DNA of 64,000 nucleotides from Cupriavidus necator A5-1. GTDB taxonomy: Bacteria > Pseudomonadota > Gammaproteobacteria > Burkholderiales > Burkholderiaceae. The position numbers and the translations under genes were made by a program. This document shows, piece after piece, positions 45,733 to 54,546 of this stretch. A model generated the notes under the pieces. That model saw only the letters and a list, made by a program, of their open reading frames with translations. It had not been told where the DNA came from and ran no database searches. How positions within the stretch are numbered: the first letter of the stretch is position 1; each line of letters opens with the position of its first letter. The stretch is from positions 1,240,001-1,304,000 of the forward strand of contig NZ_JQLI01000001.1 in NCBI RefSeq assembly GCF_000744095.1. Reading direction: 5' to 3'.

Positions 45733-46692
45733 TCAGTCCTGCAGCGCCGCCCACATTTCCTTGTCGCGCTGCGCCGTCCAGATACGCGGATGCGTGATGC
45801 CCGCGGCTTCGTCAAACGCGCGCGACACGTCGAACGGCAGGCAGTGCTCGTAGATGAAGACCTGCGCAAACTTCGGATCCATGGTGCGGCGCGTGTGCGC
45901 CATGGCAGCCTTCAGGTCGAGCTTGTCGGCCACTGCTTCCTTGCCGGCCTGGAACAGCGTGGTGACGAAATCCTTTGTGTAGGCGAGGCCCTTGGCCACT
46001 TCCTCGGGCGAGGTCAGCGCGGGGCCGCGGCCGGGGACGAGCTTCTGGGGCTTGAGGGCGGCCAGCGCGTCGAGCGTGGCGGGCCATTCGGCGAGCTGTG
46101 CGTCGCCGCAGTAGCAGGCCGCGTCGTACTCCACCAGGTCGCCGGAGAAGAGCACCTTCTCGGAGGGCAGCCAGACCACCGTGTCGCCCTTGGTGTGGCC
46201 CGAGCCGAGGTGGGCGATGCGCACTTCCAGCTTGCCGAGGAAGAGCGTGATTTCCTTCTCGAACACCAGCTTCGGCCAGGTCAGGCCGGGCACGGTCTCC
46301 ACGCCAGCGAACAGGCGCGGGAAGCGTTCGATTTCCGACTTCATGTCGGCCTCGCCGCGCTCCACGATCATCTCGTAGGTGCCGCGGCTGGCAATAACCT
46401 GCTGCGCGCCTTCGTTGAAGTAGGCCGACGCGCCCAACACGCGCACCGCGTGGTAGTGCGACAGCACCACATACTTGATCGGCTTGTCGGTGATCTCGCG
46501 GATGCGCGCGATCAGGTCCTGCGCCATGGCCGGCGTGGCGGTGGTGTCGACGATCATCACGGCGTCGTCGCCGATGATCACGCCCGAGTTCGGGTCGCCT
46601 TCGGCGGTGTACGCCCAGGCGCTTTCCGAGAGTTGGGTGAAGGTGATCTGCTTGGCTTCCAGGTCAGCCTGGGATGCGAATGCCTTAGTCAT
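45733..46692 (-). CDS. MBL-fold metallohydrolase with altered zinc site (copy 2)
   Basis: The 319-residue paralogue aligns without gaps to the protein at 6480-7439, with most residues identical, and carries the same substitutions: HYHAVR instead of HxHxDH and PGRG instead of PGHG. GHTKGD and SGDLVEYDAACYCGD are kept. It sits between the SDR and the aromatic hydroxylase genes in the second catabolic operon. Its codons are more GC-rich than those of copy 1. Shared loss of the same ligands in both copies argues for a functional subfamily and not decay. Confidence 0.87.
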   Translation of the reverse strand: MTKAFASQADLEAKQITFTQLSESAWAYTAEGDPNSGVIIGDDAVMIVDTTATPAMAQDLIARIREITDKPIKYVVLSHYHAVRVLGASAYFNEGAQQVIASRGTYEMIVERGEADMKSEIERFPRLFAGVETVPGLTWPKLVFEKEITLFLGKLEVRIAHLGSGHTKGDTVVWLPSEKVLFSGDLVEYDAACYCGDAQLAEWPATLDALAALKPQKLVPGRGPALTSPEEVAKGLAYTKDFVTTLFQAGKEAVADKLDLKAAMAHTRRTMDPKFAQVFIYEHCLPFDVSRAFDEAAGITHPRIWTAQRDKEMWAALQD

Positions 46693-46824
46693 GCTGTCGG
46701 TCTCTTGTGGCTGTGAAGCGAGGCAGAGCTTCCGGGCGCGCGGCGCTGCACCATCGCTTCGATATGTGTTCTCAAGTGGCCCTGCTTCGAGCCTTGTGGA
46801 TACGTTTCAGGGTCGAATAACGAT

Positions 46825-47586
46825 TCACGCAGCCAGATAGCCGCCATCGACGGGCAAGGTCACCCCCGTGACATAAGTCGACATGGATGACGCCAGAAAC
46901 AGCACCGCGCCTACCAGCTCTTCCGGCCTGCCAACCCGGTTCATCGGAATCCGCGCCATGAAGCGCTCCAACTTCGCCGGATCGGACCTTGTTGATACCG
47001 TCATCGGCGTTTCGATGACGCCAGGCGCGACGGCGTTGACGCGAATGCCGTCCTTGGCCAGGTCCACGGCGAGGGACTGGGTCAGCATCTTCACGGCACC
47101 TTTGGATGCGGAGTAGCCGAGCGTATTGGGCTGACCCGAGAAGGACGCGATCGACGCAACGTTGACGATGGCGCCCTTGCTCCTGCGCAGGGCGGGCAGC
47201 CAGGCATGCGTGACATGAAAGGTTCCGTCATGGTTGACTTTCATCACCTGCTGCAGGTTGCGCGCCGCATTCGGGCTGTCAATGCCCTCACGGATGATGA
47301 TGCCTGCGTTGTTTACCAGCACGTCGATGGGGCCGACGCTGGCCGTGACCGCTTCGGCTACGGCGTAGCATTGCCGGGGGTCGGTCACATCGAGCCCATA
47401 GTGTCTTGCCAGATGGCCGTTGGCGGTGATCATGTCGGCCGTCTGCCGTGCGTTCGATTCGTTCATGTCAGTGACGACAACAAGCGCACCGGCTTCGGCC
47501 AGACCGCAGGCAATGGCACGGCCATTGCCTTGGCCTGCACCGGTGATGAATGCGACCTTCCCGGTCAACAGGTTGGAGAACGTCAT
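46825..47586 (-). CDS. Short-chain dehydrogenase/reductase (copy 2)
   Basis: This SDR (253 residues from ATG 47586) is the paralogue of 15600-16379. Both share TGAGQGNGRA, NNAGI.IREGIDS, NVASIASF.GQ, the Y-x-x-x-KGA catalytic segment, GVIETAMS/GVIETPMT and ARIPM.RVG.PEELVG with VTLPVDGG. A GTG 42 bases upstream is also in frame; neither start has a clear ribosome site, and 47586 fits copy 1 better. It follows the flavoprotein gene by about 85 bases. Confidence 0.88.
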   Translation of the reverse strand: MTFSNLLTGKVAFITGAGQGNGRAIACGLAEAGALVVVTDMNESNARQTADMITANGHLARHYGLDVTDPRQCYAVAEAVTASVGPIDVLVNNAGIIIREGIDSPNAARNLQQVMKVNHDGTFHVTHAWLPALRRSKGAIVNVASIASFSGQPNTLGYSASKGAVKMLTQSLAVDLAKDGIRVNAVAPGVIETPMTVSTRSDPAKLERFMARIPMNRVGRPEELVGAVLFLASSMSTYVTGVTLPVDGGYLAA

Positions 47587-47670
47587 GGTTTGTGCATCAG
47601 GAGAGGAGTGGGCTGTCGCGGCGACCACGGTTCGGCGCGGCCGCGTAAGCGGCAGAGGAAGTGAAGACTG

Positions 47671-49431
47671 TCAGTACGTCGCTGCGAGCGCTTGCCGTAC
47701 AGGCGTCGCAGTACGTCCCGGATGCGAAACCGTTGCGTGGTCCGCGATGTGGTTGCCAGCCACGTAGCCGAACGTCAAGCCCGGACCGAGCGTAATGCCC
47801 GCTCCGCTGTACTCGCCGCCCATGATGCTGGCAGCGTCATTGCCGGCGGCATACAGACCGGGGACCGGCACGCCATCAGCAGTGATCACCTGAGCGTGCT
47901 CATTCGTCCTGATCCCCATGAAGGAGCCCAGGTCACCCGGCACAAGCTTGATTGCGTAGAACGGCCCGGTGCGCAGCGGAGCGACACACGGGTTCGGGGT
48001 GTGCAGCGCATCGCCCTGATAACGGTTGTAGGCCTTGCTGCCGCGACCGAACTCGGGATCGCGCCCGTACTGTGCGCTCTCGTTGTACTGGCGAATGGTG
48101 GTCTCAAGCGTCTGCGCATTGACGCCAAGCTGCTTTGCCAGATCGGCAATCGTCCTGCCCCGCTTGAGATAGCCGTTGCGCAGCTGGCTGCCCAGCGGCA
48201 TCGGGAAGGGCTTGACGAAGCCGAGGCCATAGCGCCGGAGCGCGGCATGGTCGGCAATCAGCCAGCAAGCGGTTTCGGACTTCCCTTTCGATGCGGCGAT
48301 CATCGCCTGCACGAGGTCGTGGTACGAGTTGGCCTCGTTGGCAAACCGCCGGCCATCCAAATTGACGGCAATCACGCCCGGTTTGGCCCGGTCAATGAAG
48401 TGAGGCATGATGCCGGTGGTGCCATCCTTGCGCGGTACCAGCGACATTGGCGTCCAAGCAGCGGCATTCGACAGCGTCTTGTCAAAGATCCCACCAACCG
48501 CCTCTGCCATGCGCGCGCCATCGCCCACGTTGGTTTGCGGTGTGGGCGAATAGTGGCCGTGACCGGATTTGACGTGCGGGTAGGTTTCCTTGCGACGCTG
48601 GAAGTCATGCGGAAATCCCCCGCTGGCCAGCACCACCCCGTGACGTGCCTTCACGCTGACCTTCTTCCCGTCACGCTCCACCACGGCCCCGGTGACCCGG
48701 TCGCCATCGTGCAGTAGCTGTAACGCCGGCGAGGACAGCCAGACCGGAACCGATAGGTCGGCCGCGGATTTCGCCAGCCGCGCAGCCAGTGCGTTGCCGT
48801 TGGTCAACGTCATCCCCCGTCCATACTTCATCACCTCAAGGAAATGCTTCGCGAGGCGTTTGGTGACATACCAGGCGGATTCCAGCGACCGGGTGACCCG
48901 CATGAAGTGGACGATCTCCTTGCCCGAGCCGATCGTGACGCCAAAAACGGTCAGTTCCGGCAGCACTGGTCCCAGCGTCTTGAGCAGTGGCCCCAACTCG
49001 CGTGCGTCGTAGGGTCGCGTCACCATCGACCGTCCGCCTTGTGCGGCGCCAGGGGCCTCAGCGTGGTAGTCCGGAAACGTCAGGGGCATGTCGAACTGGA
49101 CGGCGGTCTTCGACATGAAGAACTCGATGGCCTTCGGTCCGTTGGTCAGAAAGGCGCGCACGCGCCGTTCATCGAACCCTGCGCCGGCCTGGTTCTGGAT
49201 ATAGGTGAATGCCTGGTCTGGCAGTTCATGGTGCCCATAGGCCTTGGCCAAGTTGGTGTTGGGAATCCACAGCCATCCACCCGAGCGCGCGGTCGTGCCG
49301 CCAAAGTAGCTGGCCTTCTCGACCACGATCACTTTCATGCCGCTGCTGGCAGCGGCAATGGCCGCGGACATGCCAGCGACGCCCGACCCAATGATCAGGA
49401 CGTCACATTTTTCCTCATGCGGTGTAGACAT
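47671..49431 (-). CDS. FAD-dependent dehydrogenase, 3-ketosteroid-Delta1-dehydrogenase-like (copy 2)
   Basis: The 586-residue flavoprotein is the paralogue of the one at 16397-18148. Both share GSGxxGMxxA for FAD, YFGGTTARSGGWLWIPNT, FPDYHAEA...GGRSMV, YGRGMTLTNGNAL, GIMPHFIDRAKPGVIAV, FGRGSKAYNRYQGDAL and the C-terminal GNDAASIMGGEYSGAGITLGPGLTFGYVAG. ATG 49431 was chosen because GGAGAAG precedes it; an ATG 12 bases earlier lies in that site. It heads the second operon, divergent from IclR copy 2. The likely reaction is flavin-dependent dehydrogenation of a cyclic ketone. Confidence 0.87.
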   Translation of the reverse strand: MSTPHEEKCDVLIIGSGVAGMSAAIAAASSGMKVIVVEKASYFGGTTARSGGWLWIPNTNLAKAYGHHELPDQAFTYIQNQAGAGFDERRVRAFLTNGPKAIEFFMSKTAVQFDMPLTFPDYHAEAPGAAQGGRSMVTRPYDARELGPLLKTLGPVLPELTVFGVTIGSGKEIVHFMRVTRSLESAWYVTKRLAKHFLEVMKYGRGMTLTNGNALAARLAKSAADLSVPVWLSSPALQLLHDGDRVTGAVVERDGKKVSVKARHGVVLASGGFPHDFQRRKETYPHVKSGHGHYSPTPQTNVGDGARMAEAVGGIFDKTLSNAAAWTPMSLVPRKDGTTGIMPHFIDRAKPGVIAVNLDGRRFANEANSYHDLVQAMIAASKGKSETACWLIADHAALRRYGLGFVKPFPMPLGSQLRNGYLKRGRTIADLAKQLGVNAQTLETTIRQYNESAQYGRDPEFGRGSKAYNRYQGDALHTPNPCVAPLRTGPFYAIKLVPGDLGSFMGIRTNEHAQVITADGVPVPGLYAAGNDAASIMGGEYSGAGITLGPGLTFGYVAGNHIADHATVSHPGRTATPVRQALAATY

Positions 49432-49497
49432 CAACTTCTCCATTCAAGACTGCGGGGCTGGACGGGGTCTTCAACCCTTCCCCGATGCGCGCTAGAT

Positions 49498-49567
49498 TAG
49501 CACTAGCACGATTGAACATATCTACACGTTAACCCTATGCATGCGAATTAGATAATATCTAGTGCTA
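49498..49567. promoter_or_regulatory. Paired inverted repeats, candidate IclR operator
   Basis: TAGCACTAG (49498-49506) and its exact reverse complement CTAGTGCTA (49559-49567) lie 52 bases apart between the divergent flavoprotein and IclR genes. The right copy overlaps a TATACT -10-like box (49566-49571) for the regulator. The left copy lies 67 bases before the flavoprotein start. This spacing suits control of both promoters by one regulator. Confidence 0.5.
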
Positions 49568-49603
49568 TACTGAGCGCATCATCATCTCTTAGCAGGAACG
49601 CAC

Positions 49604-50404
49604 GTGGACAACACTGAGCCGGCGCCCGAGCGCGAGCGCCGTGGCATACAGTCGATTGAGGTTGGGGGGGAAATCCTCAAGGTGCTGGCGTCTGAGGCCA
49701 GACCGATGGCGTTACGCGACCTGGTGAGGGCCGCCAACATGCCGTCCGGAAAAATTCACCCTTACCTGGTCAGCTTTGGAAAGATTGGCCTGGTCGCCCA
49801 GGACCCAGTCACGGGCCACTACCTGCTCGGGCCCATGGCTATCCAATTGGGGTTGACCAGTCTCCAGACGCTGAACCCGATTCGGGAGGCCACGCCGTTT
49901 GCGGATTCGCTGTCGGAAGAGACCTCGCATGCGGTCGCGCTTGCGGTATGGGGAAATATGGGCCCGGTGATCGTACGCCTGATCGATGCAACATATCCCA
50001 TTCATACGAACATCCGCACCGGGACAGTCATGTCGCTCGCCAATACGGCGACGGGACGGGTGTTTTCGGCGTTTCTTCCGCGCCAACTCACTGAAAAGTT
50101 GCTGCTGGACGATCGCATACGCCTTGGCCCCGATATCGCACATCCGCTCGATGCCAAACTGGTCGAGGGCATGATCGAGGATGCCCGGACGCGCAAGATT
50201 TCACGAGGCGTCAACCATCCCACGCCGGGGATCGTCTCATTTTCGGCGCCCGTATTCGATTACTCGGACAACATCGCCCTCGCAATCACGATCATGGGGC
50301 CCACTGGAACCGTCGACACGGATTTGGACGGGCCCGTTGCGAGAGCCATTAGGGCATGTGCAGAAGCTGTTTCGAGACGTTTGGGTTATCGTGGCACTTA
50401 CTAG
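49604..50404 (+). CDS. IclR-family transcriptional regulator (copy 2)
   Basis: The 266-residue regulator is the paralogue of 18304-19143, with the same RRGIQSIE.G opening, the PSGKIHPYLVSFGKIGLV recognition region, VWGNMGPVIVRLIDATYPIHTNIRTGTVMSLANTATGRVF and ITIMGPTGT. It starts with GTG after AGCAGGAACGC. It probably regulates the flavoprotein-SDR-MBL-monooxygenase operon from the shared upstream region. The mobile-element nest begins 26 bases after its stop. Confidence 0.9.
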   Translation: MDNTEPAPERERRGIQSIEVGGEILKVLASEARPMALRDLVRAANMPSGKIHPYLVSFGKIGLVAQDPVTGHYLLGPMAIQLGLTSLQTLNPIREATPFADSLSEETSHAVALAVWGNMGPVIVRLIDATYPIHTNIRTGTVMSLANTATGRVFSAFLPRQLTEKLLLDDRIRLGPDIAHPLDAKLVEGMIEDARTRKISRGVNHPTPGIVSFSAPVFDYSDNIALAITIMGPTGTVDTDLDGPVARAIRACAEAVSRRLGYRGTY

Positions 50405-50430
50405 TTGTCCATCGGGCGCGCCTGACCCCG

Positions 50431-50465
50431 TGAAGAGAAGTAATCGTGTTCCGCTTATGAAGTAA
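50431..50465 (+). repeat. Outer left end of a related Tn7-like element
   Basis: TGAAGAGAAGTAATCG (50431) and a second TGAAGTAA 27 bases later mirror the left terminus at 50735, where TGAAGTGTAGTAATCG is followed by TGAAGTAA at the same 27-base distance. It is therefore the end of a second, related transposon, presumably the one whose tnsA relic lies at 59450-59790. The 270 bases between the two ends hold no gene I can support. Confidence 0.65.
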
Positions 50466-50979
50466 TACAGTTCCGTTTCAAGAATGTGGTGACTGGGCCG
50501 CTGGAAAGGCCTTCACTGCAGCAGTTCAGGCAGCAACGCGACAACTTGCCTTTCGGCCCTCATCGCAACAACGAGTTGGCGGCTATGTCGTTCGACCCGC
50601 CCTACCCTTTCCGCCAGCTTCGTGAGGATCTCTCGCGAATGCTCATGCTGTTCGACAACGTCAAAGCCGCTGAGCCAACGCACCACTCCGGTAAGCGGAT
50701 GCAGAGGCTTGCACCACAGAGCGCTGGGATGCCGTGAAGTGTAGTAATCGCGCTCCCTTTGTGAAGTAACGTTGATTCGCGTCCGTGATTACGCTCATAG
50801 CATCATCATTACTTCCGCAGTTCGGTGAATGCGTGTCCACTGCGCGCCTACTCTCACACTGCGGCAAGCCCACCTTGCATTTGGTTCTCGGCTGAGATTG
50901 CAGCCTATTTTAGGCATGATTCGCGAGAACGCTCTTTTTACTCAACGAGAGCGAAGCCGCGTAGTCAGAGCGAAAGAAA

Positions 50980-51085
50980 GTAAAGATGCTACTAAGTGAC
51001 GGACCAGCGATCGTTCCAGAATTACTTCGCGCCGCCGGAGAGTACCAAGATTACTACTCGAAAAATGGAAGTAATCTTGGTACGG
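50980..51085 (+). repeat. Subterminal repeat A with 14-bp hairpin
   Basis: This 106-base segment is similar along its length, in direct orientation, to 58826-58930 (shared GTAAAGATGC, GCGATCGTT, ATTACTTCGCGC and GAAAAAT words in the same order). It contains a perfect 14-bp inverted repeat, GTACCAAGATTACT (51042-51055) and AGTAATCTTGGTAC (51070-51083). It is probably a cluster of transposase-binding sites. Confidence 0.7.
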
Positions 51086-51113
51086 AGGCTAACAGCATTT
51101 CCTTATACAGAAG

Positions 51114-54100
51114 TCATGACTCTTCCCGCAGTGCCTGAATGGTGAGCGCGGCGTCCATGGTTCGCTGCATGCCGATCCAGATCGTCTTGGCGCCAGGCTC
51201 GCCATCGCTCTTGCGCCCAAGGAACCCACCCAGGGAAGCAACCAACCGAATCATCTGATTGAGTGTGATCGGTGTCTTCGGGCGAGCTTTCTTGGCGAGC
51301 ACGTATGCCCCCCGAATCTCGTCGGTATCGAAGAACAGGGATGCATCCAGATCCGGGCAAGTTCTGCCCAACCGCATCAGGCGGGCAATGCGCCACGCCA
51401 CCACCATATACAACGCCAAGGCCCGCTCCACACGATCCATGTGCGATAGCTGTAGCGCTTCGACTTTGCAGCCGGTCTTCAGGACATGGAAGTACATCTG
51501 TCGGGTAAAGGACTGGCGCGGTGCTCGGCTTGTCCGGCCCGTTTCCAGCCCCTCCCCATAAGAACTGCTCGTGAGGTTTTCCCTCAAGCAGCTCACCCAG
51601 TGAGATTCATCGCAAGGGTTATGAGTCCTATCGGTGTGGCGACCACTTTCACGCGAACCCCTCCGCGCCCGACAGCGGGCGCGTCTTCCAGTCCCAGAAC
51701 AGTCCCAGGACTCCGTAGAGGTACTCGTTACTCCATCGTCGCCACCCGATGCTCGTCTTCTGGCGTCGCTTGCGCCGCGTTAGCAGGGTTCGAACCTTCA
51801 TTTCCAGATAGTCGCGCACCTCGCTGAAGGCGCGACTGGCGTTGCCGACCCGGAAGTAGTTGACCCATCCCGCCACCGCAGCGTTGAGTTTCGCGACCAG
51901 CTTCACGGCCGGGGTCGAGCCTCCATGCCGGATGATGTCGCGGATCCTCGCCTTGATGGCTTGGCGAGCCTTCTTCTTGGGGGTCATCAGGACGAAGTAC
52001 CCGTTCCCCGCTCGTTTGCGCACGCGACGCAGGTCGAATCCCAGAAACCCAAAGGCGTCCTCCTTCAATGTATCCACCACAATGGTTTTCTCCGTGTTCA
52101 ACTCGACGCCTAGCGGCACGAGTTGTTCCCGCAAACGCTGCAGGGCACGTTCAGCCCAGCCGCGTTTGGTGTGGTGGCCACTGACGGTGATGACAATGTC
52201 GTCAGCAAACCGGTGATAGTTCACTGCCTCGTAAGGGCCCTGTGCCGTCTTGCGTCGAATCTCATCGAACATCCAGTCAATCTCATTCAAGTAGATGTTC
52301 GCAGCGAGTGGGCTAAATGGGCCACCTTGCGGTACCCCAACTTTGCCCGCTGCTTTGATAACCTGCTTGACCAAGTGCATGACCTGAGGATCCTGAATGC
52401 GCTTCGCGATCTTGCCCAACAGGGTTGAATGTTGAATTGTGTCAAAGTAGCGCGACAAATCCACATCAACCACCGTCGACATGCGCCGCAGCACACTGCG
52501 TCTGACTTCCGCCAGCGCGCGGTGTGGGGACCGCTTCGGTCGGAACCCGTAGGAGTTCGGGCAGAAGTCCGCCTCGAATACCGCTTCGAGGATCAGTTTC
52601 AGCGCCCCCTGCACCACGCGGTCGCGGATGCAAGGAACCTGGAGAACGCGGACCTTGCCATTGCTCTTCGGGATCTCTACCCTGCGGTTCGGCTTGGGTT
52701 CATACCTGCCTGTTTTGAGGTCTGCCTGAATCTCCGCAAGGAATACAGTACGTCCCGATGCCTCGATGTCTTCAAAACTCAGATCATCGATTCCCGGCGC
52801 ACCGCCGTTCCTCTTGGCGATACGGTAGGCCTCGTCGAGGGTTTCACTCTTCGCAATATGTACGAAGAGCCCCCAGAAGCGATGAGTCTTGTCAGACTTC
52901 GCCTTGCGATATATCCGCCTTCTCAGTTCCTGCAGACTGCCGGATGCCTTTGTCATTTCATCCCTGCCTCACCTTGTTGGGCGGAGTACTCACCGGTCCG
53001 GGCCCTTCCCTCCGGGCGCGTTTTGCTGCACGCCCATCGACAGTACTACGACCCGATCCGTCACCCTGGCACCTATGCCCGCATTTCCCACTCGCGGTTA
53101 TAGCGGACATCTCCTCGACGGGATTTCTCCGCCGGGTGCCGAGGGCTTCTCCAGTTTCCACGTTATCCTTCACACCATGTCGCCGCTGATACCCCGCCGG
53201 TGAGAGTTGCCGCATCGGACTCGTTTCGGACAACTCTTGCTGCTTTCGCGCGTTATCGACCGTCTCAGCCACCGGGTTTTCGTGTGACGAGGCTACATCT
53301 GCGTTCACTGCACGTTGCAACCTGGTGCGTTGCATACACTCCTTTCTGAGCATACTGTCGGAGGGCTCCGTCATCTTGCTTTCGCGCCATGACGCCTCCC
53401 AAGCTACGAGGCTTGAGTCTTTTGCCTCGGTCGGACTTACACCGACTGGATAACGTGTCCTTATCTGGACACACCGATCTCCCACCTGGCCCGATACCAT
53501 TCAACCAGCTCGATGACCGCATCGGCATCCTGTGCTTCTCGGTTCGTCAACAGCCGCCACACCACTGGCTTGACGCCTGCGGGCGCTCCGATCTCCCTGG
53601 CCTCTACACAGGTGAGAGTCGGGCCATCCAGGCCGGGTAGCTTCACACGTTGTGCGCGTAGCTCCTGTTGAACCTCGCGCGCCTTCTGGCCTGCACGCCC
53701 TGGCAAGATAAACGTGATTTCCCCGAGTACCGGGCTGGCGTCGACGCTATCCCACAACTTGCCGCCCTCAGCAAGGTTGCGGTTGTGTTGGCTGCGGATC
53801 AACCAGTCGGCCGGTTGGCCCAGTTCCTGGGCGCGCGCCATCAACTCGGCAATATCACCCTCGCGGTCCGTCACATACACCAACCGTGTCCGGGGCAACA
53901 GCGCGGCTTGCTCCGCAACGCGTTCATACCCTTCAGTCCAGCGTACGCTTTCCTTGATCCCGCCGCGGTTGCCGTCGGCGTCCTTTGATTCCCGAGCCCA
54001 CATCCAGGCATCGATCACCCCCAGCGGTTCACGGTCAGGCGTCACCGCGTAGGTCGGATGCAAGAACATGCCTCGCTGGGCTTCGTAGCTCAGCGGCCCC

Positions 54101-54417
54101 AGCCCCTCTATTTCCTGACCATTGAAGTTCAGCTCGGTCGTATCAGCGATACACAGCACCACCGGAAACTGCGCGACTCTGTCCGCCGTGCGTTCCCAAT
54201 GCGGCCGCATCACGTCCCGCCAATCGATCTGCTCATTGCCGAGAAACCGATACGCCGCAATGGTTTGCGACCAGTCATCGCATGCGCCGGGAATGCTGGC
54301 CGTAGGCAGGGCCGCAAACCGTTTGAGCAATTCCTTGGCGCGCCGATCCCGCCCCGGATCACCAAGATCCAGACTCTCAAATTCCTCGTCCACCCATGCC
54401 CCCGATTCGTTGCCCAT
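51114..54417 (-). CDS. IS50-like transposase, split by a group II intron
   Basis: Exon 1 (54417 to 53475) and exon 2 (51499 to 51114) join in frame when 51500-53474 is removed, giving about 442 residues from MGNESGAW, or 476 from an upstream start at 54519. Catalytic blocks are IADTTELNF, YVTDREGD and, only after splicing, the YREK motif YRARWEIEMYFHVLK. The exon junction divides the GAG codon of the catalytic Glu in that motif (G in exon 1, AG in exon 2). Unspliced mRNA gives a protein ending WEIGVSR that lacks the Glu. The rest of the gene is intact. Confidence 0.85.
51561..51594 (-). ncRNA. Group II intron domain V
   Basis: The 34-base segment starts GAGCTGCTTGAGGG, has a GAAA tetraloop and closes with CCTCACGAGCAGTTCT. 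The AGC catalytic triad is present and the stem pairs well. This is the catalytic core of the ribozyme. Confidence 0.85.
51649..52956 (-). CDS. ltrA: Group II intron reverse transcriptase/maturase
   Basis: The 435-residue protein has the reverse-transcriptase palm: GGAPGIDDLSFEDI, RPLYIP-like RRVEIPKSNGKVRVLQVPCIRDRVVQGALKLIL, FCPNSYGFRPKRSPHRAL, DVDLSRYFDTI, GVPQGGPFSPLAANIYL and the active site HRFADDIVI. It has a C-terminal maturase (X) region (GWVNYFRVG). No HNH endonuclease motif is visible at the C-terminus, so insertion would use existing nicks or replication forks. It helps the intron splice and move. All catalytic aspartates are present. Confidence 0.93.
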   Translation of the reverse strand: MTKASGSLQELRRRIYRKAKSDKTHRFWGLFVHIAKSETLDEAYRIAKRNGGAPGIDDLSFEDIEASGRTVFLAEIQADLKTGRYEPKPNRRVEIPKSNGKVRVLQVPCIRDRVVQGALKLILEAVFEADFCPNSYGFRPKRSPHRALAEVRRSVLRRMSTVVDVDLSRYFDTIQHSTLLGKIAKRIQDPQVMHLVKQVIKAAGKVGVPQGGPFSPLAANIYLNEIDWMFDEIRRKTAQGPYEAVNYHRFADDIVITVSGHHTKRGWAERALQRLREQLVPLGVELNTEKTIVVDTLKEDAFGFLGFDLRRVRKRAGNGYFVLMTPKKKARQAIKARIRDIIRHGGSTPAVKLVAKLNAAVAGWVNYFRVGNASRAFSEVRDYLEMKVRTLLTRRKRRQKTSIGWRRWSNEYLYGVLGLFWDWKTRPLSGAEGFA

Positions 54418-54546
54418 TGCTGCCCGAAAATCCGAGAGTAAACGCGAGTCTGGCGAAGTTAACAACCCCTTACCTCGAAATTTCCGCGGCCGCATGCTCC
54501 ATGCCGCCGCTGCGGACACGGTACTACTTCTGTATAAGGAGATGGG

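Larger units (their letters stand above)
51500..53474 (-). mobile_element. Group II intron
   Basis: The 1,975-base intron begins GTGTGTCC (consensus GUGYG) at 53474 and ends AC at 51500. A 34-base domain V is present near the 3' end, and the maturase gene lies between it and about 520 bases of 5' ribozyme sequence. Both boundaries are fixed by the in-frame restoration of the transposase. There is no sign of truncation. Confidence 0.9.
51096..54544 (-). mobile_element. IS50-like (IS4-group) insertion sequence carrying a group II intron
   Basis: The ends are 19-bp inverted repeats that differ at one position: CATTTCCTTATACAGAAGT at 51096-51114 and CATCTCCTTATACAGAAGT as the reverse complement at 54526-54544. 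They resemble the CTTATACACAAGT core of Tn5/IS50 ends. The flanking 9-bp words GGCTAACAG and GGTTAAAAG agree at seven of nine positions, possibly a decayed target duplication. Without the intron the element would be 1,474 bp with one transposase gene. It inserted at the end of the tnsB-like gene. Confidence 0.85.

Noticed and set aside
50431..51095. Repeated AGTAAT words as a CRISPR-like array
   Set aside because: Spacing is irregular, both orientations occur and there are no cas genes; they fit transposase-binding sites at transposon ends.
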